A DNA stretch of 5,368 bases from NCBI GenBank assembly GCA_050010455.1, contig JBEKLA010000352.1:1-5368 (forward strand), written 5' to 3'. Numbering within the stretch: the stretch's first letter is position 1; each line of letters begins with the position of its first letter. Position numbers and translations under genes: made by a program. Origin of the DNA: DATJOQ01 sp050010455 (GTDB taxonomy: Bacteria > Desulfobacterota > Binatia > Binatales > Binataceae). Shown here piece by piece: positions 1 to 5,368 of the stretch. The notes under the pieces were generated by a model. It saw nothing but the letters and a program-made list of their open reading frames with translations, was not told the origin of the DNA and searched no databases.

Positions 1-31
1 CTGATACCGCGGCCTGCGGCCGCGGTATCAG
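1..31. repeat. Perfect 14-bp inverted repeat at the extreme left end
   Basis: Bases 1-14 are the exact reverse complement of 18-31, leaving a 3-nt loop (TGC). It lies inside the comEC frame, encoding about ten residues (LIPRPQAAVS). It may be a real GC-rich hairpin in the gene, or a fold-back produced where an assembly ended, in which case bases 1-14 are not genomic sequence. Confidence 0.85.
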
Positions 32-1591
32 CCACAGCAGCACGACGCTATACACCAGCCCCACCTCGACGATACTCGGCGTGAACGTCCGCGCCCACGC
101 CGCCGGCCACGCCGCGAACCATCCGGCCAACGCGGTCCCCGCCGTAAGGAAGTATCCCGCTATCCTGATTACAATCGCCCCGCCCGGCGGCCAAATGAAA
201 CTCAGCGCCGACCCGATAAGCCCGCCGATCATCCCGCCCCCCGCCATGATCGGCACCACGATCGCGTTGGCCGCGATTCCTACGATCGCGAACTGATTGA
301 AATGGTACGCCGTCAGCGCCGCCGTCCCGATCAGCGCCCAAAACGACACCGCGACGTATCCGCCGACCGCCGCCGCTATCCGCGCCACGCGCTGCCGGCG
401 CGCCGACAGCGCCGCGACCCGCTCGCGATTGCGCTTCCACCACGCCTCATAGCGGCGCATCCCGAGCACGATCGCGGTCACCGACGCGAACGAAAGCTGA
501 AAACCGATATCCGCGGTCGAACCCGCCAGGCCGAGGCAGATCACGATCGCCGCCATCGCCAGACTTGCCAGCACCTCGCGCGAGCGGTCGAGCATCACCG
601 CCGCCGCGTAACTCAGCACCATCACCAGCGCGCGCATCGTCGACAGATGATGGCCCGCGATCGCCGCGTAACCGGCGACCGCCGCCATCGCCGCGCCCGC
701 CGCAATCTTGTTGCTCCATCCGCGAATCGTCACCACCGGAATTGCGATCGACAGAAGCAGCCGCACCAGCGCGAAGCTCACCGCCGCCACCAGGCTCAGA
801 TGCAGTCCCGAGATCACCAGCAGATGGGCCATGCCGGTCAGCGCGAACTTGTCGCGCAGCTCGCGCCCGATTCCGCCGCTGTCGCCGATCACCAGCGCGC
901 GCATCTCCTCGCGCTCCGGATAATCCAGGTTGGAATCGATCACCGTCCCGATCCGGCCGCGTATCGATTCGATCGCGCTCCACGGAAACAGATGGCCGCG
1001 CGCGATCACCTCGATCGCCGTGTCGTCGGTCACCACCGCCGTCGCCGCGATCCCTTCGCGCGCCAGATAGCTCTCGTAATCGAATTCGCCGGGATCGCCG
1101 AAGTTGCGCGGAAAATGAAGCTCCGCGCGCACTCGCAGCCGGTCGCCGATTCGGTAGCTCTCGCCCTCCGGATGGAGAATCGTGACACGGACCACGCCCG
1201 CCGCCGCCGCGGCGTTGTGATCGCGACGCGCGGCGCGCTCGACGCTTACGAAGAGATGGAGCCGGCCCTGATAGCGCTCGGCCTCGCGCACCATCCGCCC
1301 TTCGAGGATGACTTCGGCCCCTTCGCCCAAACGCCTGATACTGGACGCCGGCGTCGAACCGATCGAATCACGCACCGCCGCGCTCGCCGCGGCCGCAATC
1401 GCCAGCGCCGCAAGCACCGTCGCCAGGTTCGCCTTGCGCGCCCCGAACGCGAGCGTGGACGCGATCGCGATCGCAACCGCGACCCACAGCGCAACCCCAA
1501 GATGGAAACTGCCAATCGCGTCGCCGGCGAGCACGGCGATCGCGACCGTATAAATCGGTGGGATTCGTTGCGACAACGATACCGTTGCCAC
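1..1591 (-). CDS. comEC: ComEC/Rec2-family DNA internalization protein, 3' end cut off by window edge
   Basis: ComEC forms the inner-membrane channel that carries single-stranded DNA into the cytoplasm during natural transformation. Reading the minus strand from GTG 1591 gives 530 codons without a stop. Seen: an N-terminal hydrophobic stretch (about residues 10-50 and 55-75); a DUF4131-type region (about 90-190) with GDRLRVRAELHFPR and GDPGEFDYESYLAREGI (165-181); then the polytopic Competence domain with HLLVISGLHLSL (256-267), STMRA (317-321) and DIGFQLSFAS (361-370). These are hallmark family motifs. The GTG start is chosen because AGGAG lies 9 nt upstream; the frame is closed further upstream by TAG at 1670-1672. 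Family members usually run past 700 aa with a C-terminal metallo-beta-lactamase-like domain, which would lie left of base 1. The last residues read through a perfect hairpin (1-31) and may be unreliable. Family call very sure; whether the cell is transformable is unknown. Confidence 0.95.
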   Translation of the reverse strand, partial: MATVSLSQRIPPIYTVAIAVLAGDAIGSFHLGVALWVAVAIAIASTLAFGARKANLATVLAALAIAAAASAAVRDSIGSTPASSIRRLGEGAEVILEGRMVREAERYQGRLHLFVSVERAARRDHNAAAAAGVVRVTILHPEGESYRIGDRLRVRAELHFPRNFGDPGEFDYESYLAREGIAATAVVTDDTAIEVIARGHLFPWSAIESIRGRIGTVIDSNLDYPEREEMRALVIGDSGGIGRELRDKFALTGMAHLLVISGLHLSLVAAVSFALVRLLLSIAIPVVTIRGWSNKIAAGAAMAAVAGYAAIAGHHLSTMRALVMVLSYAAAVMLDRSREVLASLAMAAIVICLGLAGSTADIGFQLSFASVTAIVLGMRRYEAWWKRNRERVAALSARRQRVARIAAAVGGYVAVSFWALIGTAALTAYHFNQFAIVGIAANAIVVPIMAGGGMIGGLIGSALSFIWPPGGAIVIRIAGYFLTAGTALAGWFAAWPAAWARTFTPSIVEVGLVYSVVLLWLIPRPQAAVS

Positions 1592-1600
1592 CCCCCTTAT

Positions 1601-1605
1601 CTCCT
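1601..1605 (-). promoter_or_regulatory. Ribosome binding site of comEC
   Basis: On the minus strand AGGAG is followed by a 9-nt spacer (ATAAGGGGG) and GTG at 1591. This decides the GTG start. The only upstream alternative is a TTG at 1660, for which I see no comparable Shine-Dalgarno sequence. Confidence 0.7.
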
Positions 1606-1702
1606 GCCTAACCGCGATTCGCTCGCTCTTTCGCTCAAGCGCCCGCCCGCATTCGGCCAACGCACGACGCTAGCCACAACCCAACCAGCCTGCTAACTAC
1701 TC

Positions 1703-1772
1703 TGCCCCTCGCCCGCTGTTTCTGCGGGAGAGGGCAAGCGGCGCGACTCTTGCCCTCTTTTCGCAAGAGTCG
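1703..1772. repeat. Cluster of overlapping palindromes, REP-like intergenic element
   Basis: Three stems can be drawn in the spacer between the zinc-knuckle gene and comEC. Stem A pairs 1703-1716 with 1724-1736 (imperfect; core CCCGC/GCGGG with two one-base bulges). Stem B pairs 1729-1738 with 1749-1758 (10 bp, perfect). Stem C pairs 1744-1753 with 1763-1772 (10 bp, perfect, 9-nt loop). A and C can coexist; B excludes both. The CCCTC...GAGGG palindrome with CCCGC/GCGGG flanks resembles short palindromic repeats scattered between genes in many GC-rich bacteria. No T-run follows any stem on either strand, so a classical intrinsic terminator is not supported, although the element sits downstream of the gene at 1851-2672 and could end its transcript or protect its 3' end. 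Confidence 0.6.
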
Positions 1773-1850
1773 TGACGCGCGCCGATCATCTCTCCCCGCC
1801 GACGCGGCCCGCTAATCGCCGTCGTGATTCCCAGCCTTATCCGGTGGCGG

Positions 1851-2672
1851 CTAGCGCAGCCGCCGCAACGACGGCGCTACCGGCTGACGCGATTTTGCGC
1901 TCCGCGAATCGGAAAACGCTTTTCTTCGCGCCGGTTCCCCGCGCCGCTTCACCTTATAATCGCCCGCGACGGCCTGCTCGACCGGCCGCTGCGACGGCTC
2001 CGGCTCCGCCGACACAATTCCCACCCGCGGCGCGCTGCGAAGCACCACTGGCCGAGGCTGTTCGCGCTTCAGCTCCTCGGCGCGCTCCGCGCTCGGACGG
2101 CGGTCGGCCTCGACCACCAACGACTCACCTTCCTCTTCGGGCGCCGCCTGCTGCCCGGCAGGCTCGTCGATCGGAGGCGCCGGGAATTGCCGCCGCAGCA
2201 ACGACATCAGCCGCACCGCGCGCATCAGGATCTCGAAGCGGCGCGCTTCGAGCTTCCCGGCCGCGAACTCGCGCACCAGCCGCTCGGTGAGCCGAATCAG
2301 ACCTTCGCCGGTAGTGATATCGCCGCGAAACAGCATCTTGTGCACTTCTTCCTCTGCGCCGATGCGATTCCCCCCGCTGGCGCGCGGCGGCGGCGCGGCG
2401 GCGGATCGCGTCCGCCCCGTCCATCCGCCTCCCGCCGGTCGCGGCGACGACGCTCGAGCCGACGGATCGTACGTTAGCCCTTGCGCCGTAGCGCGATCGA
2501 ACTCGCTGCGCGTCTCGCGCACCACCATTCGTTCCCTGATCGAAGCCGCCAGCGCTGAATCCGAATGGGCCGGGCATCGCGTTTCGCCCGCGATCGAGCG
2601 CGAACCGCACCGCCCCTGCTCGTTGTGATGGCTGCATCGCTTGTCGGGATCTGAACCCTGGATCGAGTCCAT
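1851..2672 (-). CDS. Uncharacterised protein with N-terminal CCCH zinc-knuckle-like motif
   Basis: I do not recognise a named family. From ATG 2672 the protein is 273 aa. Near the N-terminus four residues are spaced like a small zinc site: C13, C22, C33 and H36 (C-x8-C-x10-C-x2-H), with G20 and G29 before the second and third Cys, and H15/H16 as alternative ligands. A proline/glycine/arginine-rich linker follows (about 70-100). Next comes a charged, probably helical segment (about 106-163), with GEGLIRLTERLVREFAAGKLEARRF broken here as GEGLIRLTERLV and REFAAGKLEARRF. The tail is acidic and then basic and proline-rich, ending SLRRLR. From memory, this layout recalls bacterial proteins of unknown function with a short Cys/His knuckle and one helical domain. 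There is no signal peptide or membrane segment, so it is probably cytoplasmic. GTG 2693 would add seven residues but lacks a ribosome site. comEC lies 259 bases downstream in the same direction. Confidence 0.72.
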   Translation of the reverse strand: MDSIQGSDPDKRCSHHNEQGRCGSRSIAGETRCPAHSDSALAASIRERMVVRETRSEFDRATAQGLTYDPSARASSPRPAGGGWTGRTRSAAAPPPRASGGNRIGAEEEVHKMLFRGDITTGEGLIRLTERLVREFAAGKLEARRFEILMRAVRLMSLLRRQFPAPPIDEPAGQQAAPEEEGESLVVEADRRPSAERAEELKREQPRPVVLRSAPRVGIVSAEPEPSQRPVEQAVAGDYKVKRRGEPARRKAFSDSRSAKSRQPVAPSLRRLR

Positions 2673-2679
2673 TTCGAAG

Positions 2680-2685
2680 CCCCCC
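2680..2685 (-). promoter_or_regulatory. Ribosome binding site favouring ATG 2672
   Basis: On the minus strand AAGGGGGG (G-run at 2685-2680) precedes ATG 2672 by 7 nt. The alternative GTG at 2693 lies just upstream of this G-run and has no purine-rich motif at the right distance, so the shorter protein is preferred. Confidence 0.5.
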
Positions 2686-2785
2686 TTCGACACGACCCGT
2701 CACGGAGCCGTGGATATGGCAATTTGTCGAGGAGAGACCGACGCGGCGCGAGTGCCGCGCCGTCCCCCCCTTGCAGTTACCGACG

Positions 2786-2812
2786 GTATTATTTGCCTAC
2801 ACGCGAAGTCAA
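2786..2812 (-). promoter_or_regulatory. Weak candidate sigma-70-like promoter for the zinc-knuckle gene
   Basis: On the minus strand TTGACT (2812-2807) is followed after 15 bases by TAATAC (2791-2786), in a patch more AT-rich than its surroundings. The -35 box matches 5 of 6 consensus bases, but the -10 box matches only 3 of 6 and the spacing is short. It would leave a leader of roughly 105 nt before ATG 2672. Low certainty. Confidence 0.22.
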
Positions 2813-2891
2813 GCGGAATTTGCCCGCCAGAGTGCGGCAAAAGGCGTCTGCAGGCCACGCCCGCCTTCTTGTTGGAGACGTGGCCGCGCTT

Positions 2892-3000
2892 GCCGATAGC
2901 TGCATCACCCGGCGCCGGATGAGGCCGCATCCCGTCCTCGAACAGTCGCCGGGAGCTATGAACGGGCTGGGCGCAACATCATCCCTGTTCAGTTATCGGC
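2892..3000 (+). ncRNA. Possible structured RNA or leader element upstream of mscS
   Basis: An 11-bp stem with one G-U pair (2892-2902 with 2990-3000) closes a 109-base segment. Inside, 2908-2914 pairs with 2947-2953 (7 bp, perfect) and contains a further small hairpin (2917-2921 with 2928-2932). Then 2960-2966 pairs with 2983-2989 (7 bp, one bulged T). Five Ts (3003-3007) follow the closing stem on the plus strand. The nested stems suit a branched RNA in the mscS leader, but GC-rich DNA gives such stems by chance and I match it to no known riboswitch or small RNA. The strand is inferred only from the T-run and the downstream gene. Confidence 0.22.
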
Positions 3001-3044
3001 GCTTTTTGGCTGAATTCTGTTAGCGGTCGCGATACGCTTGATCG

Positions 3045-4124
3045 ATGGCTTCGCTCGAAACCATGTCCGCAAGCGCGATTCTTCTTTCGCCGTGGGTAAT
3101 CGGCCCCGCAGTCTTCCTGCTATGGGTCATCTTCCTGCCGATCGTCAAGCGCGTCGCCTTCGCGATCGTGCGCCGGCGATTGGCCGCGCATCGGCTGACG
3201 GCGTGGGCGGACGCGATGCTCGAGGCGCTGTCGCCGGCGATCCTGATCCTGATTTGGGTGACCGGCCTGGCGATTCTGCTGCGCGTGCTGCCGATAGCCT
3301 CGCGATGGCAGGGCACGGTCGCGGTCGGGATGGACGCGGCGGTCGCTATCGCCGTCATCGTCTTTTTCGATCGATGGTCGCCGCGGCTATTGCAAGGATT
3401 GGTGGCGCGCTCGCCCGCCGTCGCCGGGGAGTATGGCCTGATTCGCGCCGTGACGCGTGGGCTGATCATCGCACTGGGCGCGTTGATGTTCCTCGACACG
3501 ATCGGCGTGTCGATAACGCCGATCCTGGCCTCGTTGGGCGTGGGATCGATCGCGGTCGCGCTGGCGCTGCAGGATACGCTGGCCAATCTGTTCGCCGGAA
3601 TTTATATCGCCGCCGACCAGCCGATCGTACCGGGCGATTTCATCAGGCTCGACACCGGCCAGGAAGGCTACCTGATGCGCCTGGGATGGCGCTGCAGTCA
3701 CATCCGGATAGTGCCCGAAGGAGCGGTATTAGTGCCCAATTCCAGGCTCGCGCAAAGCGTACTGACCAATTTCACGCTGCCCAACGGCGACGCGGCGTTC
3801 ACGGTCGATCTGGCCGTCGCCGCAACCAGCGATCTCGACCGCGTCGAAACGGTCACGCTCGAAGTCGCGCGCGACGTCTTGCGTGACGTCCTGCGCGAAA
3901 CATCCCCGGACGCCGCGGATGCCGCCGCCGGCCCGGGCGGCGCGAGCCCTCCGGGCGTAGGCGAGGAACGTCGCGAACCGAGCGTGCGCTTCCAGGGCTT
4001 CGCCGGGGGCACAGTGAAACTGACGGTCGGGATGCGTACGCGGGCCGACGCCGCCACCACGCGCCACGAATTTATCAAGCGCCTGCGCGCCCGCTACGAG
4101 CGCGAAGGCATCGCACTCGCGTAA
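3045..4124 (+). CDS. MscS-family small-conductance mechanosensitive ion channel
   Basis: A 359-aa inner-membrane channel of the type that opens under membrane tension to release solutes on hypo-osmotic shock. Hydrophobic segments lie at about residues 15-42, 63-83, 91-108 and 134-152. The pore helix follows: SITPILASLGVGSIAVALALQ (156-176) is broken here as SITPILASLG and VGSIAVALALQ, then DTLANLFAGIYI and the conserved PIVPGDFIRL (193-202). The beta-domain follows, with VLVPNSRLAQ (228-237). The alpha/beta cytoplasmic domain includes VRFQGFAGGTVKLTV (314-328) and a final amphipathic helix HEFIKRLRARYEREGIAL. It is longer than E. coli MscS (286 aa) because of extra N-terminal membrane helices and a Gly/Ala/Pro-rich insert at about 287-312. 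No Shine-Dalgarno motif precedes ATG 3045 or the next ATG (3063), so the start is the longest-frame choice and the message may be leaderless. It is divergent from the zinc-knuckle gene and convergent with the FAH-family gene. Confidence 0.94.
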   Translation: MASLETMSASAILLSPWVIGPAVFLLWVIFLPIVKRVAFAIVRRRLAAHRLTAWADAMLEALSPAILILIWVTGLAILLRVLPIASRWQGTVAVGMDAAVAIAVIVFFDRWSPRLLQGLVARSPAVAGEYGLIRAVTRGLIIALGALMFLDTIGVSITPILASLGVGSIAVALALQDTLANLFAGIYIAADQPIVPGDFIRLDTGQEGYLMRLGWRCSHIRIVPEGAVLVPNSRLAQSVLTNFTLPNGDAAFTVDLAVAATSDLDRVETVTLEVARDVLRDVLRETSPDAADAAAGPGGASPPGVGEERREPSVRFQGFAGGTVKLTVGMRTRADAATTRHEFIKRLRARYEREGIALA

Positions 4125-4126
4125 CG

Positions 4127-4160
4127 GCGAGCGCAGTGCCCCGTCGGCATGGAATGCCGC
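4127..4160. repeat. 34-bp direct repeat, copy 1, with internal palindrome
   Basis: Begins 2 bases after the mscS stop codon and is identical over 34 bases to 4200-4233. It contains the palindrome CGGCAT-GGA-ATGCCG (4145-4159). It runs straight into a degenerate third unit, because ATGGAATGCCGC (4149-4160) is followed by ATGGAATGCTGC (4161-4172). An outer stem also pairs GCGCAG (4131-4136) with CTGCGC (4169-4174) around the inner hairpin. Confidence 0.85.
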
Positions 4161-4199
4161 ATGGAATGCTGCGCGAAACTTGCCACTAACCCGAGCAAC

Positions 4200-4233
4200 G
4201 CGAGCGCAGTGCCCCGTCGGCATGGAATGCCGC
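4200..4233. repeat. 34-bp direct repeat, copy 2, abutting the FAH-family stop codon
   Basis: Identical to 4127-4160, in the same orientation, offset by 73 bases. Its last base is also the last base of the minus-strand TAG stop (4233-4235) of the FAH-family gene. The two copies therefore fill the spacer between two convergent genes, and their hairpins could act as a two-way transcription barrier. No T-run follows, so this is inference. Confidence 0.85.
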
Positions 4234-5234
4234 TATCCCGCGACGATCCTGTTGCGCAGTATTCCCAGCTTTTCGACTTCCAGCTCGATCACGTCGCCGG
4301 GCTTGAGGTACTTCTCGCCCAACTCCAGCCCGCATCCGAACCCAACCGTCCCCGAGCCGATAAAGTCGCCCGGATACAGCGTCTCCTCGCGCGACAGGTA
4401 CTCGATAATCTGCGGGAACTTCCAGTAAATCGTGCCGCTATTGCCGTCCGACCACACTTCGCCGTTGACCCGCGCGATCATCCGCAGATTGTACGCGTCG
4501 CCGACCTCATCCGCCGTCACCAGGTACGGCCCGATCACGTTGCCGTTATCGAAGTGCTTGCTCTTGTACGGCCCCAGGCTGAGGCTCATCTCGCGCCCCT
4601 GCACGTCGCGGGCGCTGACGTCGTTGAAGATACTGTATCCATATATATAGTCGTCGGCCTGTTCCTTGCTGATATTCCTGCCGCGCTTGCCGATAAAGAC
4701 GCCGAACTCGAGTTCGTAGTCGAGATCCTTGCTGTAGGACGGCGCCAGGATCGGATCGTCGGTGCCGATCACGCTCAGATGGTTCCCGCGATAGACGCCG
4801 GGAATCTCGTACCACGCCTTGGGCAGCTCCTTGAGCCCGATCCGCGCCAGCGAATTTTTCATATGCTGCTCGAAGCTGATCGTGTCGCGAAGCGTCGTCG
4901 GCCGCGGCACCGGCGACAGCAGCTTGACGCCGTCGCGCGGATAGATCACGGTGCGCGCCTGCCACGTCACCGGCGTCGCTTTCGCGGCGCCATCCAGCAC
5001 ATGGTTCAACGCTCGCGCGGCCATTTCCTTGACCGCCGCGCCGCCTTCCATGAAGCGGATCATCTCGGGAGGAATCGCCGCCAGCGCCTGCTCGTCGGTG
5101 AGCGCAAGATTACGCTCCGCCTCCATCAGCACGACGTACGCCGACGCCAGGTCAACTATTCCCAGCGTGCTAACCGCGCCGACCCGGTATCCTCGCGCGC
5201 GCCCGTCGAGCGGAATAAACGTCACCAGCTTCAT
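4233..5234 (-). CDS. Fumarylacetoacetate hydrolase (FAH) family protein
   Basis: A 333-aa cytoplasmic enzyme of the FAH superfamily, which hydrolyses or decarboxylates beta-diketo or oxo acids using a bound divalent metal, often in aromatic-compound breakdown. Seen: an N-terminal domain (about 1-105) starting MKLVTFIP; then the FAH fold with RDTISFEQHMK (116-126; D117 and H124 match the metal Asp and catalytic His of animal FAH), LDYELEFGVFIG (171-182; E174-x-E176 metal pair), FNDVSARDVQGRE (203-215; D205 metal ligand), a GPYKSKHF segment (K226 matching the active-site Lys) and the closing GSGTVGFGCGLELG (293-306). All key residues are present, so it is probably active. It is shorter than animal FAH (about 420 aa). 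No neighbour belongs to a degradation pathway, so the substrate cannot be assigned. ATG 5234 is supported by a strong ribosome site. Confidence 0.93.
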   Translation of the reverse strand: MKLVTFIPLDGRARGYRVGAVSTLGIVDLASAYVVLMEAERNLALTDEQALAAIPPEMIRFMEGGAAVKEMAARALNHVLDGAAKATPVTWQARTVIYPRDGVKLLSPVPRPTTLRDTISFEQHMKNSLARIGLKELPKAWYEIPGVYRGNHLSVIGTDDPILAPSYSKDLDYELEFGVFIGKRGRNISKEQADDYIYGYSIFNDVSARDVQGREMSLSLGPYKSKHFDNGNVIGPYLVTADEVGDAYNLRMIARVNGEVWSDGNSGTIYWKFPQIIEYLSREETLYPGDFIGSGTVGFGCGLELGEKYLKPGDVIELEVEKLGILRNRIVAG

Positions 5235-5242
5235 AGGGCAAG

Positions 5243-5249
5243 CCCTCCC
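5243..5249 (-). promoter_or_regulatory. Ribosome binding site of the FAH-family gene
   Basis: On the minus strand GGGAGGG lies 8 nt before ATG 5234. This is the strongest Shine-Dalgarno match in the window and fixes the start. Confidence 0.75.
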
Positions 5250-5343
5250 AGGGAAAATCTTCTGTGAAGAGCCTTTATGTTATCCGGCGATTAGATCAAG
5301 AGATTGGCGATCGTCTGATTGCGGCAGCCGGGAGCGCGGCACG

Positions 5344-5368
5344 CGGGTTGCGAAAAAAGAGCAACCCG
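5344..5368. repeat. Perfect 8-bp inverted repeat at the extreme right end
   Basis: CGGGTTGC (5344-5351) and GCAACCCG (5361-5368) are exact reverse complements around a 9-nt A-rich loop. It stops exactly at the last base. It could be the start of a terminator for a gene to the right, or another assembly-end fold-back like that at bases 1-31. Confidence 0.7.

Larger units (their letters stand above)
2673..3044. other. Divergent intergenic region, 372 bases, no convincing gene
   Basis: This region separates the divergent zinc-knuckle and mscS genes. Short open frames cross it on both strands (for example minus 2700-2930 and plus 2724-3023), but none has a recognisable domain, a good ribosome site or a believable composition. 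The region is less uniformly GC-rich than the genes and holds several small inverted repeats: 2742-2747 with 2754-2759 (6 bp), 2819-2827 with 2834-2841 (8 bp, one bulge), 2853-2859 with 2879-2885 (7 bp, 19-nt loop), and the larger arrangement at 2892-3000 listed separately. It must contain the promoters for both flanking genes unless they are read from elsewhere. Confidence 0.6.
5235..5368 (-). other. Upstream region of the FAH-family gene
   Basis: Apart from the ribosome site and the hairpin at the right edge, I see no gene here. A moderately AT-rich stretch around 5268-5310 is the natural place for the promoter, but no pair of -35/-10 hexamers with acceptable spacing stands out. Confidence 0.4.

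Noticed and set aside
447..983. Minus-strand frame of 178 codons inside comEC
   Set aside because: It is a +1/-1 frame shadow of comEC, rich in Gly/Arg/Asp, with no motif.
302..1696. 464-codon open frame on the plus strand, antisense to comEC
   Set aside because: Its product is an Arg/His-rich string without hydrophobic cores or motifs, as expected from the opposite strand of GC-rich coding DNA. The minus strand carries clear ComEC motifs across the same bases.
2909..2918. CCGGCGCCGG perfect 10-base palindrome as a regulator binding site
   Set aside because: Short all-GC palindromes are common in DNA of this composition and nothing else supports an operator.
2641..2930. Short open frames on both strands in the divergent spacer
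   Set aside because: They have no ribosome sites, no recognisable domains and low-quality composition, so I treat them as chance frames.
3006..3035. TTGGCT, 18 bases, then CGATAC as an mscS promoter
   Set aside because: The -10 box matches consensus at only one position, so it is not reported as a feature.
4637..4650. TATATATA-like AT-rich patch that looks like a -10 region
   Set aside because: It lies inside the FAH-family gene and encodes the DDYIYGY segment; there is no partner -35 box or gene for it to serve.
4149..5267. 372-codon open frame on the plus strand across the FAH-family gene
   Set aside because: It is antisense to a gene with all FAH-family active-site residues and a strong ribosome site, and its own product shows no domain.

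Overview
The window is GC-rich bacterial DNA (roughly two-thirds G+C by eye) with Shine-Dalgarno-type starts. It probably comes from an uncultivated environmental bacterium. Nothing in it fixes the phylum, and any name would be a guess. All long coding frames are chromosomal housekeeping types. I see no transposase, integrase, phage gene, CRISPR array, tRNA or rRNA.

Layout, left to right. (1) 1-1591, minus: the first 530 codons of a ComEC/Rec2-type DNA-uptake channel, starting at GTG 1591 and running off the left edge. (2) 1592-1850: a spacer holding a cluster of overlapping, mutually exclusive hairpins that looks like a dispersed palindromic repeat. (3) 1851-2672, minus: an unrecognised 273-aa protein with an N-terminal Cys/His zinc-knuckle-like motif and a central helical segment. 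(4) 2673-3044: a 372-base divergent intergenic region with several stem-loops, including a possible multi-branched RNA at 2892-3000. (5) 3045-4124, plus: an MscS-family mechanosensitive channel. (6) 4125-4232: a convergent intergenic region carrying two 34-bp direct repeats with internal palindromes. (7) 4233-5234, minus: a fumarylacetoacetate hydrolase (FAH) family protein. (8) 5235-5368: its upstream region, ending in a perfect hairpin.

The genes do not form an evident pathway. comEC and the zinc-knuckle gene point the same way but are separated by about 260 bases with hairpins between them. mscS is divergent from that pair and convergent with the FAH gene. Both extreme ends of the window are perfect inverted repeats (1-31 and 5344-5368), which may mark where an assembly stopped.

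I found no convincing new multi-gene system. The best leads are the repeat families in the two spacers, the possible structured RNA upstream of mscS, and the uncharacterised zinc-knuckle protein.
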